Shown here piece by piece: positions 7,878 through 17,303 of a DNA stretch of 50,491 bases (position 1 is its first letter; every line of letters begins with the position of its first letter). Made by a program: the position numbers and the translations under genes. The stretch comes from a bacterium. GTDB taxonomy: Bacteria > Sysuimicrobiota > Sysuimicrobiia > Sysuimicrobiales > Segetimicrobiaceae. Location: assembly GCA_035295165.1 (NCBI GenBank), contig DATGJN010000020.1, positions 1 to 50,491 on the forward strand, written 5' to 3'. The notes beneath the pieces are model-generated. The model was not told the DNA's origin and ran no database searches. It saw only the letters and a program-made list of their open reading frames with translations.

Positions 7878-8885
7878 TCAGGCGCCCCGCTCGATGATGT
7901 AGTGCACGAGATCGGCGATGCGGCACGAGTAGCCCCATTCATTGTCGTACCAGGACAGGACCTTGACCAGGTCCCCCACGGCCATCGTCGACGCCGCGTC
8001 CACGATCCCGCTGCGAGGATCGCCCTTGAAGTCCATCGACACGAGCGGTTCGTCCGTGTATCCGAGGTAGCCCTTCAGCTCGCCTTCCGCCGCCCGCTTG
8101 AACGCCCGGTTGATGTCGTCCACCGACCCGGGCTTCTCCAGCGTCACGGTCAGGTCCACCAAGGACACCGTCGGGGTGGGCACCCGCAACGCCAGCCCGT
8201 TCATCTTCCCCTTCAACTCCGGCAGCACGATCGAGATCGCCTTCGCGGCCCCGGTGGTCGTGGGGATGATGTTCAGCGCCGCCGCCCGCGCGCGCCGCAG
8301 GTCCCGATGCACCGTGTCGAGGATCACCTGATCGTTCGTGTAGGAGTGGATCGTGTTCATGAAGCCGCTGCGGATCCCGAACGACTGGGACAGGACCTTC
8401 GCGGTGACGGACAGGCAGTTGGTCGTGCAGGAGCCGTTGCTGACGATGCGGTGCTTCGCCGGGTCGTACGCGGTGTGGTTGACGCCCATGTTGACGGTGA
8501 TGTCCTCGCCCGTCGCCGGCGCGGTGATGACGACGCGCTTGGCGCCGCCGCCCGTCAGGTGGGCCACCGCCTTCGCCGCATCCGTGAACCGCCCCGTGGA
8601 CTCGATGACGAGGTCGACGCCGTGGGTGCGCCAGGGGAGCTTGGCGGGATCCCGTTCGGAGAGCACATCGATCTTCCGGCCGTCAATGACGATCGCGGCC
8701 TCGCCGGATTCGACCGTCCCGGGGTACTGCCCGTACGTGCTGTCGTACTTGAATAGATGCGCGTTCGTCCTGACGTCCGTCAGATCGTTGACGGCGGCGA
8801 CCTCCATCGCCGGATACCGGTTGAGCATCGCCCGTAACACCAATCGGCCGATCCGGCCGAACCCGTTGATCCCGATGCGCGCCAT
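7878..8885 (-). CDS. gap: glyceraldehyde-3-phosphate dehydrogenase (NAD-type)
   Basis: A 335-residue type I GAPDH. The Rossmann motif INGFGRIGR is at residues 5-13, the catalytic Cys is in [10 protein letters not shown], and the catalytic His is in [11 protein letters not shown]. The C-terminal WYDNEWGYS segment is intact. The residue after the second beta strand is Asp (VNDLTD), consistent with NAD rather than NADP preference. The ATG at 8885 has a purine-rich AAGGGGG ribosome site. It opens the glycolytic set, 69 bases after the Sbp gene. Confidence 0.97.
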   Translation of the reverse strand: MARIGINGFGRIGRLVLRAMLNRYPAMEVAAVNDLTDVRTNAHLFKYDSTYGQYPGTVESGEAAIVIDGRKIDVLSERDPAKLPWRTHGVDLVIESTGRFTDAAKAVAHLTGGGAKRVVITAPATGEDITVNMGVNHTAYDPAKHRIVSNGSCTTNCLSVTAKVLSQSFGIRSGFMNTIHSYTNDQVILDTVHRDLRRARAAALNIIPTTTGAAKAISIVLPELKGKMNGLALRVPTPTVSLVDLTVTLEKPGSVDDINRAFKRAAEGELKGYLGYTDEPLVSMDFKGDPRSGIVDAASTMAVGDLVKVLSWYDNEWGYSCRIADLVHYIIERGA

Positions 8886-8954
8886 GCCGCGCCCCCTTCT
8901 CCGTGCGCGGGACGCCCCGCGCGCCCACGCACTCTCACTACTAGTATATCGCGC

Positions 8955-9320
8955 CTACGTCTCGCCCGCCTCGAGCGGTGGCGTACGCCACACCAGCCCC
9001 ATGAGGTCCCGGCGGATGAAGCCGATGTTGTTGAAGATCCGGATGCTGAATGCGACCACGGCGCCCAGGTAGATGTCCAGCCCCAGCAGATCGCCGAGCG
9101 CGGTCAGCCCCGCGGCAAACAGGGTATTGACAACGAACCCGGAGAGAAACACGCGCAGGTCGAACCGCCCCTCGAACTGCGCGCGGGCACCTCCGAGCAG
9201 CGTGTCGACCGCCGCGAGGATCGCGATCGCGCTGTACTTGACGTAGGTCAGCGGCACCTGGAAGCTGACGAGCAGCCCCAGGGCGAGGCCGGCCAGCAGC
9301 CCCACGATCGGCAGTACCAT
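8955..9320 (-). CDS. sbp: Sbp (small basic protein, DUF1290) membrane protein
   Basis: A 121-residue integral membrane protein of the DUF1290/Sbp family, of unknown biochemical role. In Bacillus the homologue sits with DUF881 proteins near the division genes. Three hydrophobic segments are visible (about residues 3-20, 24-40 and 62-92), with the family segments TYVKYSAIAILAAVDTLLGG and FSIRIFNNIGFIRRDL. The start at 9320 has an excellent GGAGGTGAGCG ribosome site. It follows the DUF881 gene by 5 bases. Confidence 0.85.
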   Translation of the reverse strand: MVLPIVGLLAGLALGLLVSFQVPLTYVKYSAIAILAAVDTLLGGARAQFEGRFDLRVFLSGFVVNTLFAAGLTALGDLLGLDIYLGAVVAFSIRIFNNIGFIRRDLMGLVWRTPPLEAGET

Positions 9321-9325
9321 CGCGC

Positions 9326-10054
9326 TCACCTCCCCGTGTCGACCGGTGTGGCGAACCGGTGCACAAACGTGCCCGCGTACGCCGACAACCGGACGTCGCT
9401 CTCGACCGCCACCGTGACCGGAAAATCGAACGCGCGCAGCTCGTCGAGAATGCCGCCGCGTGCCGTGACCACGGTCCGCAGCGCGTGCGGATCGCCGATC
9501 GCCTCGATGCGGTACGGCGGCGCGAGCCGGCGCGCGTTGCACAAGATCGTCGTGCCGACGCAGGAGATGCCGGTCGTCCCGACGACACGTTCGCCGTTGA
9601 CGGCGACGGCCTCGGCGCCTCCGGCGAACAGCGCGGCGACGACCGCGTACACGTCGGAGTAGTGGATCAATACCAAGTTCGGATCTTCGCCCGGCCGGAG
9701 CGCGCGCGTGCTGTCGGAGATCGTGACGAGCACGCCCGGCCCGTGCACGGCGCTCAGTCCGGCGAGGGTCCGCATCCGGCTCAGGTCGGCGGCGAGCGCC
9801 GCCGTCGCTTCCCGGCCGGCCGCCGCCCGCTGCTCCTCGTCGGCGATGCCCTGCCGCAGTTCCGCCAGCCGTTCGCGAAGGTCCGCCTGGCGTTGCTCGG
9901 CCTGCTGATAGCGGTACGCCACCTCGCCGAGGCGTCCGGAGGTCACCTGCAGGCTCGTTTCGATCGAGCGCTCCGTGCGCACCTGCACCGCGAGCACGAA
10001 GCCCACGGCAAGCGCAACCGCGGTCAGGCCGATCTGCCAGGAACGCGCCGTCAT
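9326..10054 (-). CDS. DUF881 family membrane-anchored protein (YlxW/YlxX-like)
   Basis: A 242-residue protein with one N-terminal membrane segment (about residues 8-24) and an external part. A coiled coil covers about residues 35-95 (RYQQAEQRQADLRERLAELR). The DUF881 domain contains GPGVLVTISDSTR, the NLVLIHYSDVYAVVAALFAG region and GTTGISCVGTTILCN. YlxW/YlxX homologues are envelope proteins of unknown function placed beside sbp and division genes in Bacillus; here the pair is preserved without division genes. The start at 10054 has a GGAGAG ribosome site. Confidence 0.85.
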   Translation of the reverse strand: MTARSWQIGLTAVALAVGFVLAVQVRTERSIETSLQVTSGRLGEVAYRYQQAEQRQADLRERLAELRQGIADEEQRAAAGREATAALAADLSRMRTLAGLSAVHGPGVLVTISDSTRALRPGEDPNLVLIHYSDVYAVVAALFAGGAEAVAVNGERVVGTTGISCVGTTILCNARRLAPPYRIEAIGDPHALRTVVTARGGILDELRAFDFPVTVAVESDVRLSAYAGTFVHRFATPVDTGR

Positions 10055-10068
10055 CGCCGTCTCTCCGC

Positions 10069-10983
10069 TCACGCGGCTCCGGGGGCCCGACTTTCCTCGC
10101 GGCCGGCGGGCGAGACGCGGAGCATGCCCCACTGCAGTGTGCTCACGGCCTCGACGGAGCGCCGCGGTGCGGCGATGTCCAGCGCGACGCCGCCCGGCCG
10201 CACGCCCAGGACCGTGCCGAGGGCCACCAACCCGCCGTCCGCGTCGGCGAGCCCGACGAGCCGGTGTCGAAGCTCGCGAGCCGGCAATTCGGCGACGATG
10301 CGGGCGGCGGGGACGCGGCGTCCGGCATGGACGACACTCCGCTCCTGCCGCACCGTGTCGAGGTTCAGGGTCAAGGTGCGGGCGTCTCGAAAGTACTGCG
10401 CAAACTGGTGCTCGCGAAACGCCCGGCGCTCCCGGCTCGAGCGCTTCCGCGCCCGCAGATCGGGGCGGAGACGGTGGACCGTCACGCCCCCAGGCATGCG
10501 CGCGAGGATCGCCTCGACCTCTTCGGCGCGCTGGATCGCGACTACGTGCCGCGGCTCCGCCGCACGTACCTCTCGAACCTTGGCTGCGACCGCCGCCGCG
10601 CCCTCGATCCACCCGGTGGTATCGACCACGATCGTCGAGGCGCCGAGCGCCTGCGCCCGCGTGATCAACCGCACGATCCCGTCGACCACGAACCGGTGCG
10701 TGTCGCGGGGAGAGGTGTCGCCGACAAAGTAGGCAGCGCGAAGCGGGATCTCGATCATCCGTCGCACGGGACGGTCCACCATGCCCAATCCAACCGTGGT
10801 GGGCGGGCCCAGATCCGACTGCCCGGTGTCGGCGTCGACGATCGCTGGCCGGCGTCCGGCGCGAACCGCGCCGTTGGCCAGCGCGGTGGCGAATGTCGTT
10901 TTGCCGACGTCCACCGACCCAAGGATCACCACGACGCCTGGCGCGTCCAGGATCGCGCTGATCGCCTTCCGCCACTCCACCAT
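10069..10983 (-). CDS. Clp1/Grc3-like P-loop polynucleotide kinase family protein
   Basis: A 304-residue protein whose N-terminal two thirds match the Clp1 P-loop domain. Walker A is GSVDVGKTTF (residues 22-31), followed by IVDADTGQSDLGPP (about 48-61), the signature of eukaryotic Clp1/Nol9/Grc3 5'-hydroxyl polynucleotide kinases. Further segments are FVGDTSPRDT and VVDTTGWIEG. The last 100 residues form a small beta-rich domain. In eukaryotes and archaea these enzymes phosphorylate RNA 5' ends; the bacterial role is not established. The gene sits between V-ATPase subunit D and the DUF881-sbp pair on the same strand, so it is probably cotranscribed. Confidence 0.8.
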   Translation of the reverse strand: MVEWRKAISAILDAPGVVVILGSVDVGKTTFATALANGAVRAGRRPAIVDADTGQSDLGPPTTVGLGMVDRPVRRMIEIPLRAAYFVGDTSPRDTHRFVVDGIVRLITRAQALGASTIVVDTTGWIEGAAAVAAKVREVRAAEPRHVVAIQRAEEVEAILARMPGGVTVHRLRPDLRARKRSSRERRAFREHQFAQYFRDARTLTLNLDTVRQERSVVHAGRRVPAARIVAELPARELRHRLVGLADADGGLVALGTVLGVRPGGVALDIAAPRRSVEAVSTLQWGMLRVSPAGREESRAPGAA

Positions 10984-11036
10984 CGTGCCCTCGCCACGCC
11001 GGCGTCGCCCCGACGGCGTGGCCCGCGTGCGGCCGT

Positions 11037-11681
11037 CTACGTCCCGGACGAGGCTTTGGCCTCCAGCTTCTTCTTGATGCGCTTGAGCCGAAACACGTCC
11101 TCGCGGGCGCGCTGCTCTAGGACGTCGCGGATGTACCGGATCTCGCCCCGGATCCGCGGGATCACCACTTGCTCGAGCGCGTTCACCCGGCGGGTCGTCT
11201 TCTTGATCTCTTCGCCGATCTTGCGGAGCGTCACCTCGGTGCTCGCGACGTCCAGCAGCGCGGCGACGATCTCCTCGAAGTGGTCAGCGCTCTCCACGGT
11301 GCGCGATGTCACCGCCACGGGGTCCTGTCCGCGGGTGAGCACCGTGCGCCGCACTTCGTCCGTGGTAATCGTGGGGATGCGGGTTCCCCACACGTTCCTG
11401 CTGTCGATCCCGACCTCGAGGCGGCGCCCGTCGGCGAGCGCCGCCGACTCAAGCACCTCTCGCCCCTCGACCGCCTTCGCGAGGCTCAGCAGCGTGTAGG
11501 CTTCGCCGGCGGTCTGCATCAACCGCTCGCGCGCAGCGAGCGCGCGCCGGACGATGTTGAAAAAGTCCGCGACCAGCGCGTCGCGCTTGCGCTTCAGCAG
11601 ATCGACCCCCTGCTGCGCCAGTTTGACCTGGTTCTGGCGCTGCAGGAGGTTCATTCGGGTTGGGCTGATCGTATCGGCCAT
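11037..11681 (-). CDS. atpD: A/V-type ATPase subunit D (central stalk)
   Basis: A 214-residue, mostly alpha-helical protein forming the rotor shaft between the A3B3 head and the membrane ring. The N-terminus reads SPTRMNLLQRQNQVKLAQQG and the C-terminal helix RVNALEQVVIPRIRGEIRYI, both typical of subunit D. It is the last gene of the ATPase operon, 78 bases after subunit B. Confidence 0.95.
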   Translation of the reverse strand: MADTISPTRMNLLQRQNQVKLAQQGVDLLKRKRDALVADFFNIVRRALAARERLMQTAGEAYTLLSLAKAVEGREVLESAALADGRRLEVGIDSRNVWGTRIPTITTDEVRRTVLTRGQDPVAVTSRTVESADHFEEIVAALLDVASTEVTLRKIGEEIKKTTRRVNALEQVVIPRIRGEIRYIRDVLEQRAREDVFRLKRIKKKLEAKASSGT

Positions 11682-11759
11682 CGGTGTGCTCGCTCCGCTC
11701 GCCGCCGTGTGTCGCGCGAGACGGGACCTGCGTCCCGCCCGTCGGTGTGGGCGCGCGCG

Positions 11760-13178
11760 CTAGACCCGGATCTCGCCGGGCCGGTAGACCTTCTCCAACT
11801 GCTCCCCGTAGTAGTATTTATCCACGTGATCCTTGCTGATCCGCGTCAGCGCCGTCTTCGGGAACGTCGACAACAGTTTCCAGCCCAGGGTCAGCGAATC
11901 CTCGATAGACCGGTCCGCCCCGCCCTGGTTGATGAACTCCTTCTCGAACCCGTCCGCGAAGCGCAGATACAGACGGTCGTTTTCCGTCAACGCCTCCTCG
12001 CCGATGATCGCGACGAGACGCCGGAGGTCCAGGCCTTGCGCGTACGCCGAGTACAGCTGGTCGGCGACCTGCCGGTGGTCGACACGCGTCCGGCCCTTGC
12101 CGATGCCGTTGTTCATGAGACGCGACAAACTCGGCAGCGGGTTGATCGGCGGGTAGATCCCCTGCCGGTGCAGCGGGCGCGCCAGCACCAGCTGCCCCTC
12201 CGTAATGTACCCGGTCAGGTCGGCGATTGGGTGCGTGATGTCGTCGTCGGGCATCGTCAGAATCGGCACCTGCGTGATCGTCCCCTTCTTGTTCTTCAGA
12301 CGGCCGGCCCGCTCGTAGATGCTGGCGAGGTCGGTGTACATGTAGCCGGGGTAGCCGCGCCGGCCGGGGATCTCTTCGCGCGCGGCGCCGATCTCGCGCA
12401 GCGCCTCACAGTAGTTGGTCATGTCGGTCAAGATCACGAGCACCTGCATGTCGAGTTCGTAGGCGAGGTACTCGGCGACCGTGAGCGCGGCGCGCGGCGT
12501 CATCAGCCGCTCGATCGTCGGATCGTCGGCGAGGTTCATGAACACCACGCTGCGCGCGAGCGCCCCGGTGCTCTCGAACTCGTGGATGAAGAACGACGCC
12601 TCCCGCTGAGTGATCCCCATCGCGCCGAACACCACCGAAAACTGCTCGGCCTCGCCGAGCACCTTCGACTGGCGCGCGATCTGCGCGGCGATTTCGTTCG
12701 CGGGCAGCCCGGCCCCGGAAAAGATCGGCAGCTTCTGCCCCCGCACCAAGGTGTTCATCACGTCCACCGTGGAGATCCCGGTCTGGATGAACTCGGCGGG
12801 CTTCTCCCGCGCGACCGGGTTGATCGGCGCGCCGAGGATCGGGATCCGCTTCTCGGGGATGATCGGCGGCAGCCCGTCGATCGGGTCGCCGAGGCCGTTG
12901 AACCGGCGCCCGATCATCTCGCGGCTGACCGCGATCCGGGCGACGTCCTCGCGCAGACTGAGCGACGTCTTGGCGAGGTCCATCCCGCGCGTCTCCTCGA
13001 ACACCTGAATCACCGCGTTCCGGGTGGAGACCTCGATCACCTGTCCGCCGCGGACGCTGCCGTCCTGGACGTGGATCTCAACGATCGCCCCGTACGACAG
13101 GTCCTTCGCGCCCTCGACGAACAACAGCGGTCCCGAGATGTAGTTGATGCTGGTATAGCGCTTAGTCGCCAGGTTCAT
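11760..13178 (-). CDS. atpB: A/V-type ATPase subunit B (non-catalytic)
   Basis: A 472-residue regulatory nucleotide-binding subunit of the A3B3 head. It lacks a normal Walker A; the equivalent loop reads [10 protein letters not shown], as in V-type B subunits. The [13 protein letters not shown] and [14 protein letters not shown] segments are conserved. The ATG at 13178 overlaps the stop of subunit A by four bases (ATGA). The frame runs much further upstream only because it overlays subunit A in another phase. Confidence 0.97.
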   Translation of the reverse strand: MNLATKRYTSINYISGPLLFVEGAKDLSYGAIVEIHVQDGSVRGGQVIEVSTRNAVIQVFEETRGMDLAKTSLSLREDVARIAVSREMIGRRFNGLGDPIDGLPPIIPEKRIPILGAPINPVAREKPAEFIQTGISTVDVMNTLVRGQKLPIFSGAGLPANEIAAQIARQSKVLGEAEQFSVVFGAMGITQREASFFIHEFESTGALARSVVFMNLADDPTIERLMTPRAALTVAEYLAYELDMQVLVILTDMTNYCEALREIGAAREEIPGRRGYPGYMYTDLASIYERAGRLKNKKGTITQVPILTMPDDDITHPIADLTGYITEGQLVLARPLHRQGIYPPINPLPSLSRLMNNGIGKGRTRVDHRQVADQLYSAYAQGLDLRRLVAIIGEEALTENDRLYLRFADGFEKEFINQGGADRSIEDSLTLGWKLLSTFPKTALTRISKDHVDKYYYGEQLEKVYRPGEIRV

Positions 13179-14977
13179 CGGACTCCCTCCTTCGCCGCGG
13201 CGCCGCGCTGCCCGTCGCCGCCCGCAGCCGCCCCCGCGTGCCCCTTGAACGCCGCGGGCAGCTCCCGCAAGAACTCGTCGATGACGGTCTTGAACTTGTC
13301 GTTTGGCACTTCCTTGAACCGGGCGATCTGTTCGTTCTGCGGCAGATTGAGCATCTCGTCGATCGTCATATCCCCTTTGAGCGCGACGCCCGCGGCTTCG
13401 TAGAACGCCCGCATCCCGCGAACCATCCAATACGCCTTCTCCAGCGTGCACGAGGCGTCCACCTCGCTGAACGCGCTCTGCTGGAGGAAGAACTCGCGGA
13501 TCATCCGGCCGAGCTCGATCACCAGCCGCTCGTCGTCCTGCAACGCATCCGGCCCCACGAGCTGGACCACTTCCTGCAGGCCGGCCTCGCGGGCCAGGAT
13601 CGCGCTCAACCAGCTCCGCTGCTCGGTGAAGTCCTTCGCCACGTTCTCGGCGTACCAGGCGTTGAGCAGGCTCTCGTACAGGCTGTAGGACCGGTTCCAG
13701 TTGATCGACGGGAAGTGCCGCCGGTAGGCGAGCTGCGCGTCCAACGACCAGAACGCGCCCACGATCCGCAGCGTGCTCTGCGTCACCGGCTCCGACAGGT
13801 CGCCGCCCGGCGGCGATACCGCGCCGACCACCGTCACGGCGCCGACGCGCTGGTCCTTGCCGAGCACGACCGCGCGGCCGGCCCGCTCGTAGAACGCGGA
13901 CAGCCGGCTGGCGAGGTACGGCGGGTAGCCTTCCTCCGCCGGCATCTCCTCCAGCCGGGAGGAGATCTCGCGCAGCGCTTCGGCCCAGCGGCTCGTGGAA
14001 TCGGCCATCAACGCGACGCGGTAGCCCATGTCGCGGAAGTACTCCGCCATCGTGACGCCGGTATAAATGCTCGCCTCGCGGGCCGCGACGGGCATGTTCG
14101 AGGTGTTCGCGACCAGGATCGTCCGCTCCATGAGCGGGCGTCCGTTCCGCGGGTCCTCGAGCTCGGGGAACTCGGTCAGCACGTCGGTCATCTCGTTCCC
14201 GCGCTCGCCGCAGCCGACGTAGACGATGATGTCCGCGTTCGACCACTTGGACAGCGTCTGCTGCACGACCGTCTTCCCGCTGCCGAACGGCCCGGGCACC
14301 GCCGCCGTCCCTCCCATCGCCACCGGGAACAGGACGTCCAGCACCCGCTGCCCGGTCACGAACAGCTCCGTCGGCTCCAGCTTCCGCGCGGCGGGGCGCG
14401 GCACGCGCACCGGCCACGTGGTCATCATGCGGAGCTCGATCCCGCCCTTCAGCCGCGCGACGACGTCGGTCACCTTGAACTCGCCGCCTCTGATCTCGGC
14501 GAGCTCGTCCTCGGCGACGTCCGGGGGGACCATGATCCGGTGCGCGTACGAGTACTCCTGCACCTCGCCGATCACGTCGCCCGGCCCGACCCGGTCGCCC
14601 GCCTTGGCCTTCGGCACGAACGTCCACTTCCGCTCCCGATCCAGGGAGTTCACGACGACGCCGCGCGAAATGAAGTCGCCTTGGGCCTCGCGGATCTTGT
14701 CGAGCGGGCGCTGGATGCCGTCGTAGATGCTGCTCAGCATCCCGGGGCCCAGTTCGAGCTGCAAGGGCGCATCGGTGGACTCCACCGGCTCGCCGACGAA
14801 CAGCCCCGAGGTATCCTCGTACACCTGCACGAACGCCGTGTCCCCGTCCAGCCGGATGATCTCGCCGATCAGCTTCTCCCGGCCCACCCGCACGATGTCG
14901 TACATGCGCGCGCCGGCCAGGCCGTGGGCGATCACCGCCGGGCCCGAGATGCGCGTAATCTCGCCTACGACCGCCAT
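13175..14977 (-). CDS. atpA: A/V-type ATPase subunit A (catalytic)
   Basis: A 600-residue catalytic subunit. Walker A is [12 protein letters not shown] (near residue 230), with the catalytic Glu in GCGERGNEM and [16 protein letters not shown] downstream. The approximately 90-residue non-homologous insertion typical of A/V-type A subunits precedes the P-loop ([15 protein letters not shown]). The ATG at 14977 has a GGGGAGGACGG ribosome site. The tail after about residue 580 is Ala/Gly-rich and non-conserved. Confidence 0.97.
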   Translation of the reverse strand: MAVVGEITRISGPAVIAHGLAGARMYDIVRVGREKLIGEIIRLDGDTAFVQVYEDTSGLFVGEPVESTDAPLQLELGPGMLSSIYDGIQRPLDKIREAQGDFISRGVVVNSLDRERKWTFVPKAKAGDRVGPGDVIGEVQEYSYAHRIMVPPDVAEDELAEIRGGEFKVTDVVARLKGGIELRMMTTWPVRVPRPAARKLEPTELFVTGQRVLDVLFPVAMGGTAAVPGPFGSGKTVVQQTLSKWSNADIIVYVGCGERGNEMTDVLTEFPELEDPRNGRPLMERTILVANTSNMPVAAREASIYTGVTMAEYFRDMGYRVALMADSTSRWAEALREISSRLEEMPAEEGYPPYLASRLSAFYERAGRAVVLGKDQRVGAVTVVGAVSPPGGDLSEPVTQSTLRIVGAFWSLDAQLAYRRHFPSINWNRSYSLYESLLNAWYAENVAKDFTEQRSWLSAILAREAGLQEVVQLVGPDALQDDERLVIELGRMIREFFLQQSAFSEVDASCTLEKAYWMVRGMRAFYEAAGVALKGDMTIDEMLNLPQNEQIARFKEVPNDKFKTVIDEFLRELPAAFKGHAGAAAGGDGQRGAAAKEGVR

Positions 14978-15011
14978 GGGTCCGTCCTCCCCGCGGAATG
15001 CGACTCCGTCC

Positions 15012-15329
15012 TCACTTGAGCTTCACGTAGAATCCGATGTGCTCTTTCACGAGGCGGGCGATGTACGCCTCCCCGCTCTCCATCTCCACCCGGGCCGGCG
15101 GCAGCGGCACGACGATCGGCAGATCCCGGCCGCGCAGGAGCCGGGCGCGCGCCTCGTCGGTGCCGGCGAGCAGGTCCTCGTTCACCGCGACGACGCCGTA
15201 CCCCGCCGCGATGCACGCCTGGAGCTCTTCGAGGGCACGGGCGGGCGTGTCCGCCTCGCGCACTTCCACCCCGGCGAGACGGAACCCCGTCGCCGTCTCG
15301 CCGTCGGTGATCACCGCCATCTTATACAT
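15012..15329 (-). CDS. atpF: A/V-type ATPase subunit F
   Basis: A 105-residue small rotor protein that binds subunit D and modulates activity. The [20 protein letters not shown] start and the [10 protein letters not shown] and LPIVVPLPP segments are typical of the family. It overlaps the end of subunit C by 8 bases and lies 34 bases before subunit A. Confidence 0.93.
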   Translation of the reverse strand: MYKMAVITDGETATGFRLAGVEVREADTPARALEELQACIAAGYGVVAVNEDLLAGTDEARARLLRGRDLPIVVPLPPARVEMESGEAYIARLVKEHIGFYVKLK

Positions 15330-16341
15330 TCACGAGCTCCCGGCGCGCGACGTCCTCGGGAATGCCGAGTTGGCGCGCGTGCGCGACGACGCGCAGGTTG
15401 CTGACCTCGGCGCCCTTCCGCGCGAGGTATCCGATCACCACGTCCAGCGCGAGCGGATCCCCCATGTACATCCGGGCGGTCATCCGCACGAACGACTGGT
15501 CGATCGCCCGTTCCATCTCCGGCAGATCCTCGGTCCCGGTCAGGTCGGCGCCGAACAGCCGCATCGTCGCGACCTCGGAGAGGCTCGACTGCGGATCGGC
15601 GAGCGTGAGAAAGCGCTCCAGCGGCAACGATCCCCCCGAGACGAAGAACCGCTCCCGCTCCTCGCGGGGCAGGTCCTTGATCCGGCGCAGCTTGAGCGCC
15701 GTCTTCAGGTTGGTCATCGTGACCTCCGCCAGGAGGTACCGGCGGAGCGCGGACTCGCCCTCGGTGTCGGCGATCCGCATGCCGTACCGGACGTAGGCGC
15801 GGTCGAGCGCCATCTCCACGTCGAGCAAGCTGCCGCCGCGCTGCGCCGCGTCCACGCCTTCCCGCAGCGCACGGGCGAGCGGGTGCATCCACGTAACGAG
15901 CGTATCCGCGATCGCCTTGAGGTCCGGCTGCTGCAGCAGTTCCTTGAGCTTCACCTCGCTCAAGAGGCCCCCCGGAAACAGCGTGCCGAGGATCTCCTCC
16001 TGGCTTCGCCCCGTGGACTTCCCCCGGATGATCGCCCGGATGTTCTGCAGATCGTACCGCAGCAGCACGACCTCGATCACGTCCCGGGGAGTGCCGTCCG
16101 CGAAACTCAGGATGCGTTGGGTCGTGTGGTAGAAGTTCTGCGACAACGCTTCGTCGACCGCCCGCACGCCGGCGAAGCGGCTCAGCGCCTCCTGCAGCTC
16201 GAGGTTGTACGGGGTGTCGGCCAGCGCCTGGATGACCGCCTCCAGGTCGGGGGCGTGGAGGAGCTCCTCGGCGCGTCCCGGCGGAAGCAGACGGGATTTC
16301 ATGACCTTGACGCGCGCGTTGATGTACGCGAAGTCGCCCAT
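15322..16341 (-). CDS. atpC: A/V-type ATPase subunit C (d-type rotor adaptor)
   Basis: A 339-residue helical, funnel-shaped adaptor that couples the central stalk to the K ring. The start FAYINARVKVMKSRLL and the repeated helical modules (YDLQNIRAIIRGKSTGR and later EVTMTNLKTALKLRRIKDL) match the family. The start at 16341 is chosen for its conserved N-terminus; the longer frame overlaps subunit E. Expected order E-C-F is present. Confidence 0.93.
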   Translation of the reverse strand: MGDFAYINARVKVMKSRLLPPGRAEELLHAPDLEAVIQALADTPYNLELQEALSRFAGVRAVDEALSQNFYHTTQRILSFADGTPRDVIEVVLLRYDLQNIRAIIRGKSTGRSQEEILGTLFPGGLLSEVKLKELLQQPDLKAIADTLVTWMHPLARALREGVDAAQRGGSLLDVEMALDRAYVRYGMRIADTEGESALRRYLLAEVTMTNLKTALKLRRIKDLPREERERFFVSGGSLPLERFLTLADPQSSLSEVATMRLFGADLTGTEDLPEMERAIDQSFVRMTARMYMGDPLALDVVIGYLARKGAEVSNLRVVAHARQLGIPEDVARRELVNV

Positions 16342-16369
16342 CGGCCTCGACGTCAGCGGCTGCGGGGGC

Positions 16370-16954
16370 TCACGCGCCCCACAGCACCTCCGCGACCCGG
16401 GAGACCAGTTCGCGCCGCGCGCGGGCGAGCCGACCGGGCAGCATGTTCTCAATGATCGCCCGTCCGTCCTGGCTCACGAGACGGACGCCGTCCCGCACGC
16501 CGGGAGCTTCTCGCACCTCCGCGTCGAGACCGAGCTCTCGCACGACCTCGCGGGCCGCGTCCGCGTCCCCAGGGGAGACCTCCACCGCGACACGCCCGCC
16601 GGAGACCCCCCGCGCCGCCTCCCGGAGCAGAGCGCGGATCATCGCCCGCCGGCGCGCCGGATCGGCCGCCGCGGCGCGCACCTCCGCCTCCGCGCGCTCG
16701 AACACCGCGCGGATGCCCTCGTCCTTCGCCGCGAGCACGAGCGCCGCCGCCCGCAGGCTGGCGGTGCTGGTGGCGCGAGCGTGCTCCTGCGCGCGCTCTC
16801 CCTCCAACCGGTGCCGGCCCGCCGCCAGCGCCTCCTCGGCCTCGCGGCGCCCGGCCGCGAGGATCTCCTCCGCCCGCGCCCGGGCCTCGCCGAGGGCCTT
16901 GTCCTTCTCGGCCCTCGCCTCCCGTTCGAGCAGCTGGCTCAGCTCGGATCCCAT
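16370..16954 (-). CDS. atpE: A/V-type ATPase subunit E (peripheral stalk)
   Basis: A 194-residue protein with a long charged N-terminal coiled coil (about residues 1-75, rich in Ala, Glu and Arg) and a globular C-terminal domain ending GRAIIENMLPGRLARARREL. It pairs with subunit G/H to form the stator that holds the head. It starts 25 bases after subunit K. Confidence 0.9.
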   Translation of the reverse strand: MGSELSQLLEREARAEKDKALGEARARAEEILAAGRREAEEALAAGRHRLEGERAQEHARATSTASLRAAALVLAAKDEGIRAVFERAEAEVRAAAADPARRRAMIRALLREAARGVSGGRVAVEVSPGDADAAREVVRELGLDAEVREAPGVRDGVRLVSQDGRAIIENMLPGRLARARRELVSRVAEVLWGA

Positions 16955-16979
16955 GAGATCGTTCGCCCCCGGGATCGGG

Positions 16980-17303
16980 CTACAGCTTCCCGTACAGGAA
17001 GAACGCCATCACGAACCCGAAGATGACCAGCGTCTCCGGAAGCACGAACAGCACCAGCATCAGTCCGAACATCTCCGGCCGCTCGGCGATCACGCCCGCC
17101 GCCGCACCCAGGATGCGGGACTGTGCGATGCCGGTACCGACGGCGCCCAGGCCGATCGCCAATCCGACGCCGATGCCCATCGCGCCCGCGCCGGGGCTGA
17201 CCTCCGGTTTTGCCCCCGCCTGTTGCGCCGACGCGGCCAGCGAGAATCCGATCACGAACAGCGCCGCGACGGTCAGAGCGAGCAGGACATTCCGTTGCCT
17301 CAC
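16980..17303 (-). CDS. atpK: A/V-type ATPase subunit K (membrane proteolipid)
   Basis: A 107-residue single-hairpin proteolipid. Residues 1-29 form an apparent cleavable leader (ALFVIGFSLAASAQQ). The two rotor helices follow, with the ion-carrying Glu in VLPETLVIFGF and a Gln in the first helix (GTGIAQSR). The GTG at 17303 overlaps the stop of subunit I (GTGA). The Q plus ET pattern occurs in both sodium- and proton-type V-ATPases, so ion choice is open. Confidence 0.92.
   Translation of the reverse strand: MRQRNVLLALTVAALFVIGFSLAASAQQAGAKPEVSPGAGAMGIGVGLAIGLGAVGTGIAQSRILGAAAGVIAERPEMFGLMLVLFVLPETLVIFGFVMAFFLYGKL

Noticed and set aside
11169-13403. A 744-codon plus-strand open frame opposite ATPase subunits D and B
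   Set aside because: It is a mirror of the B and D coding sequences with no recognisable protein pattern.
11760-14627. A single giant ATPase fusion frame covering subunits A and B
   Set aside because: Only the part from 13178 downward is subunit B. The upstream part is out of phase with subunit A, which has its own intact frame and an ATGA junction.
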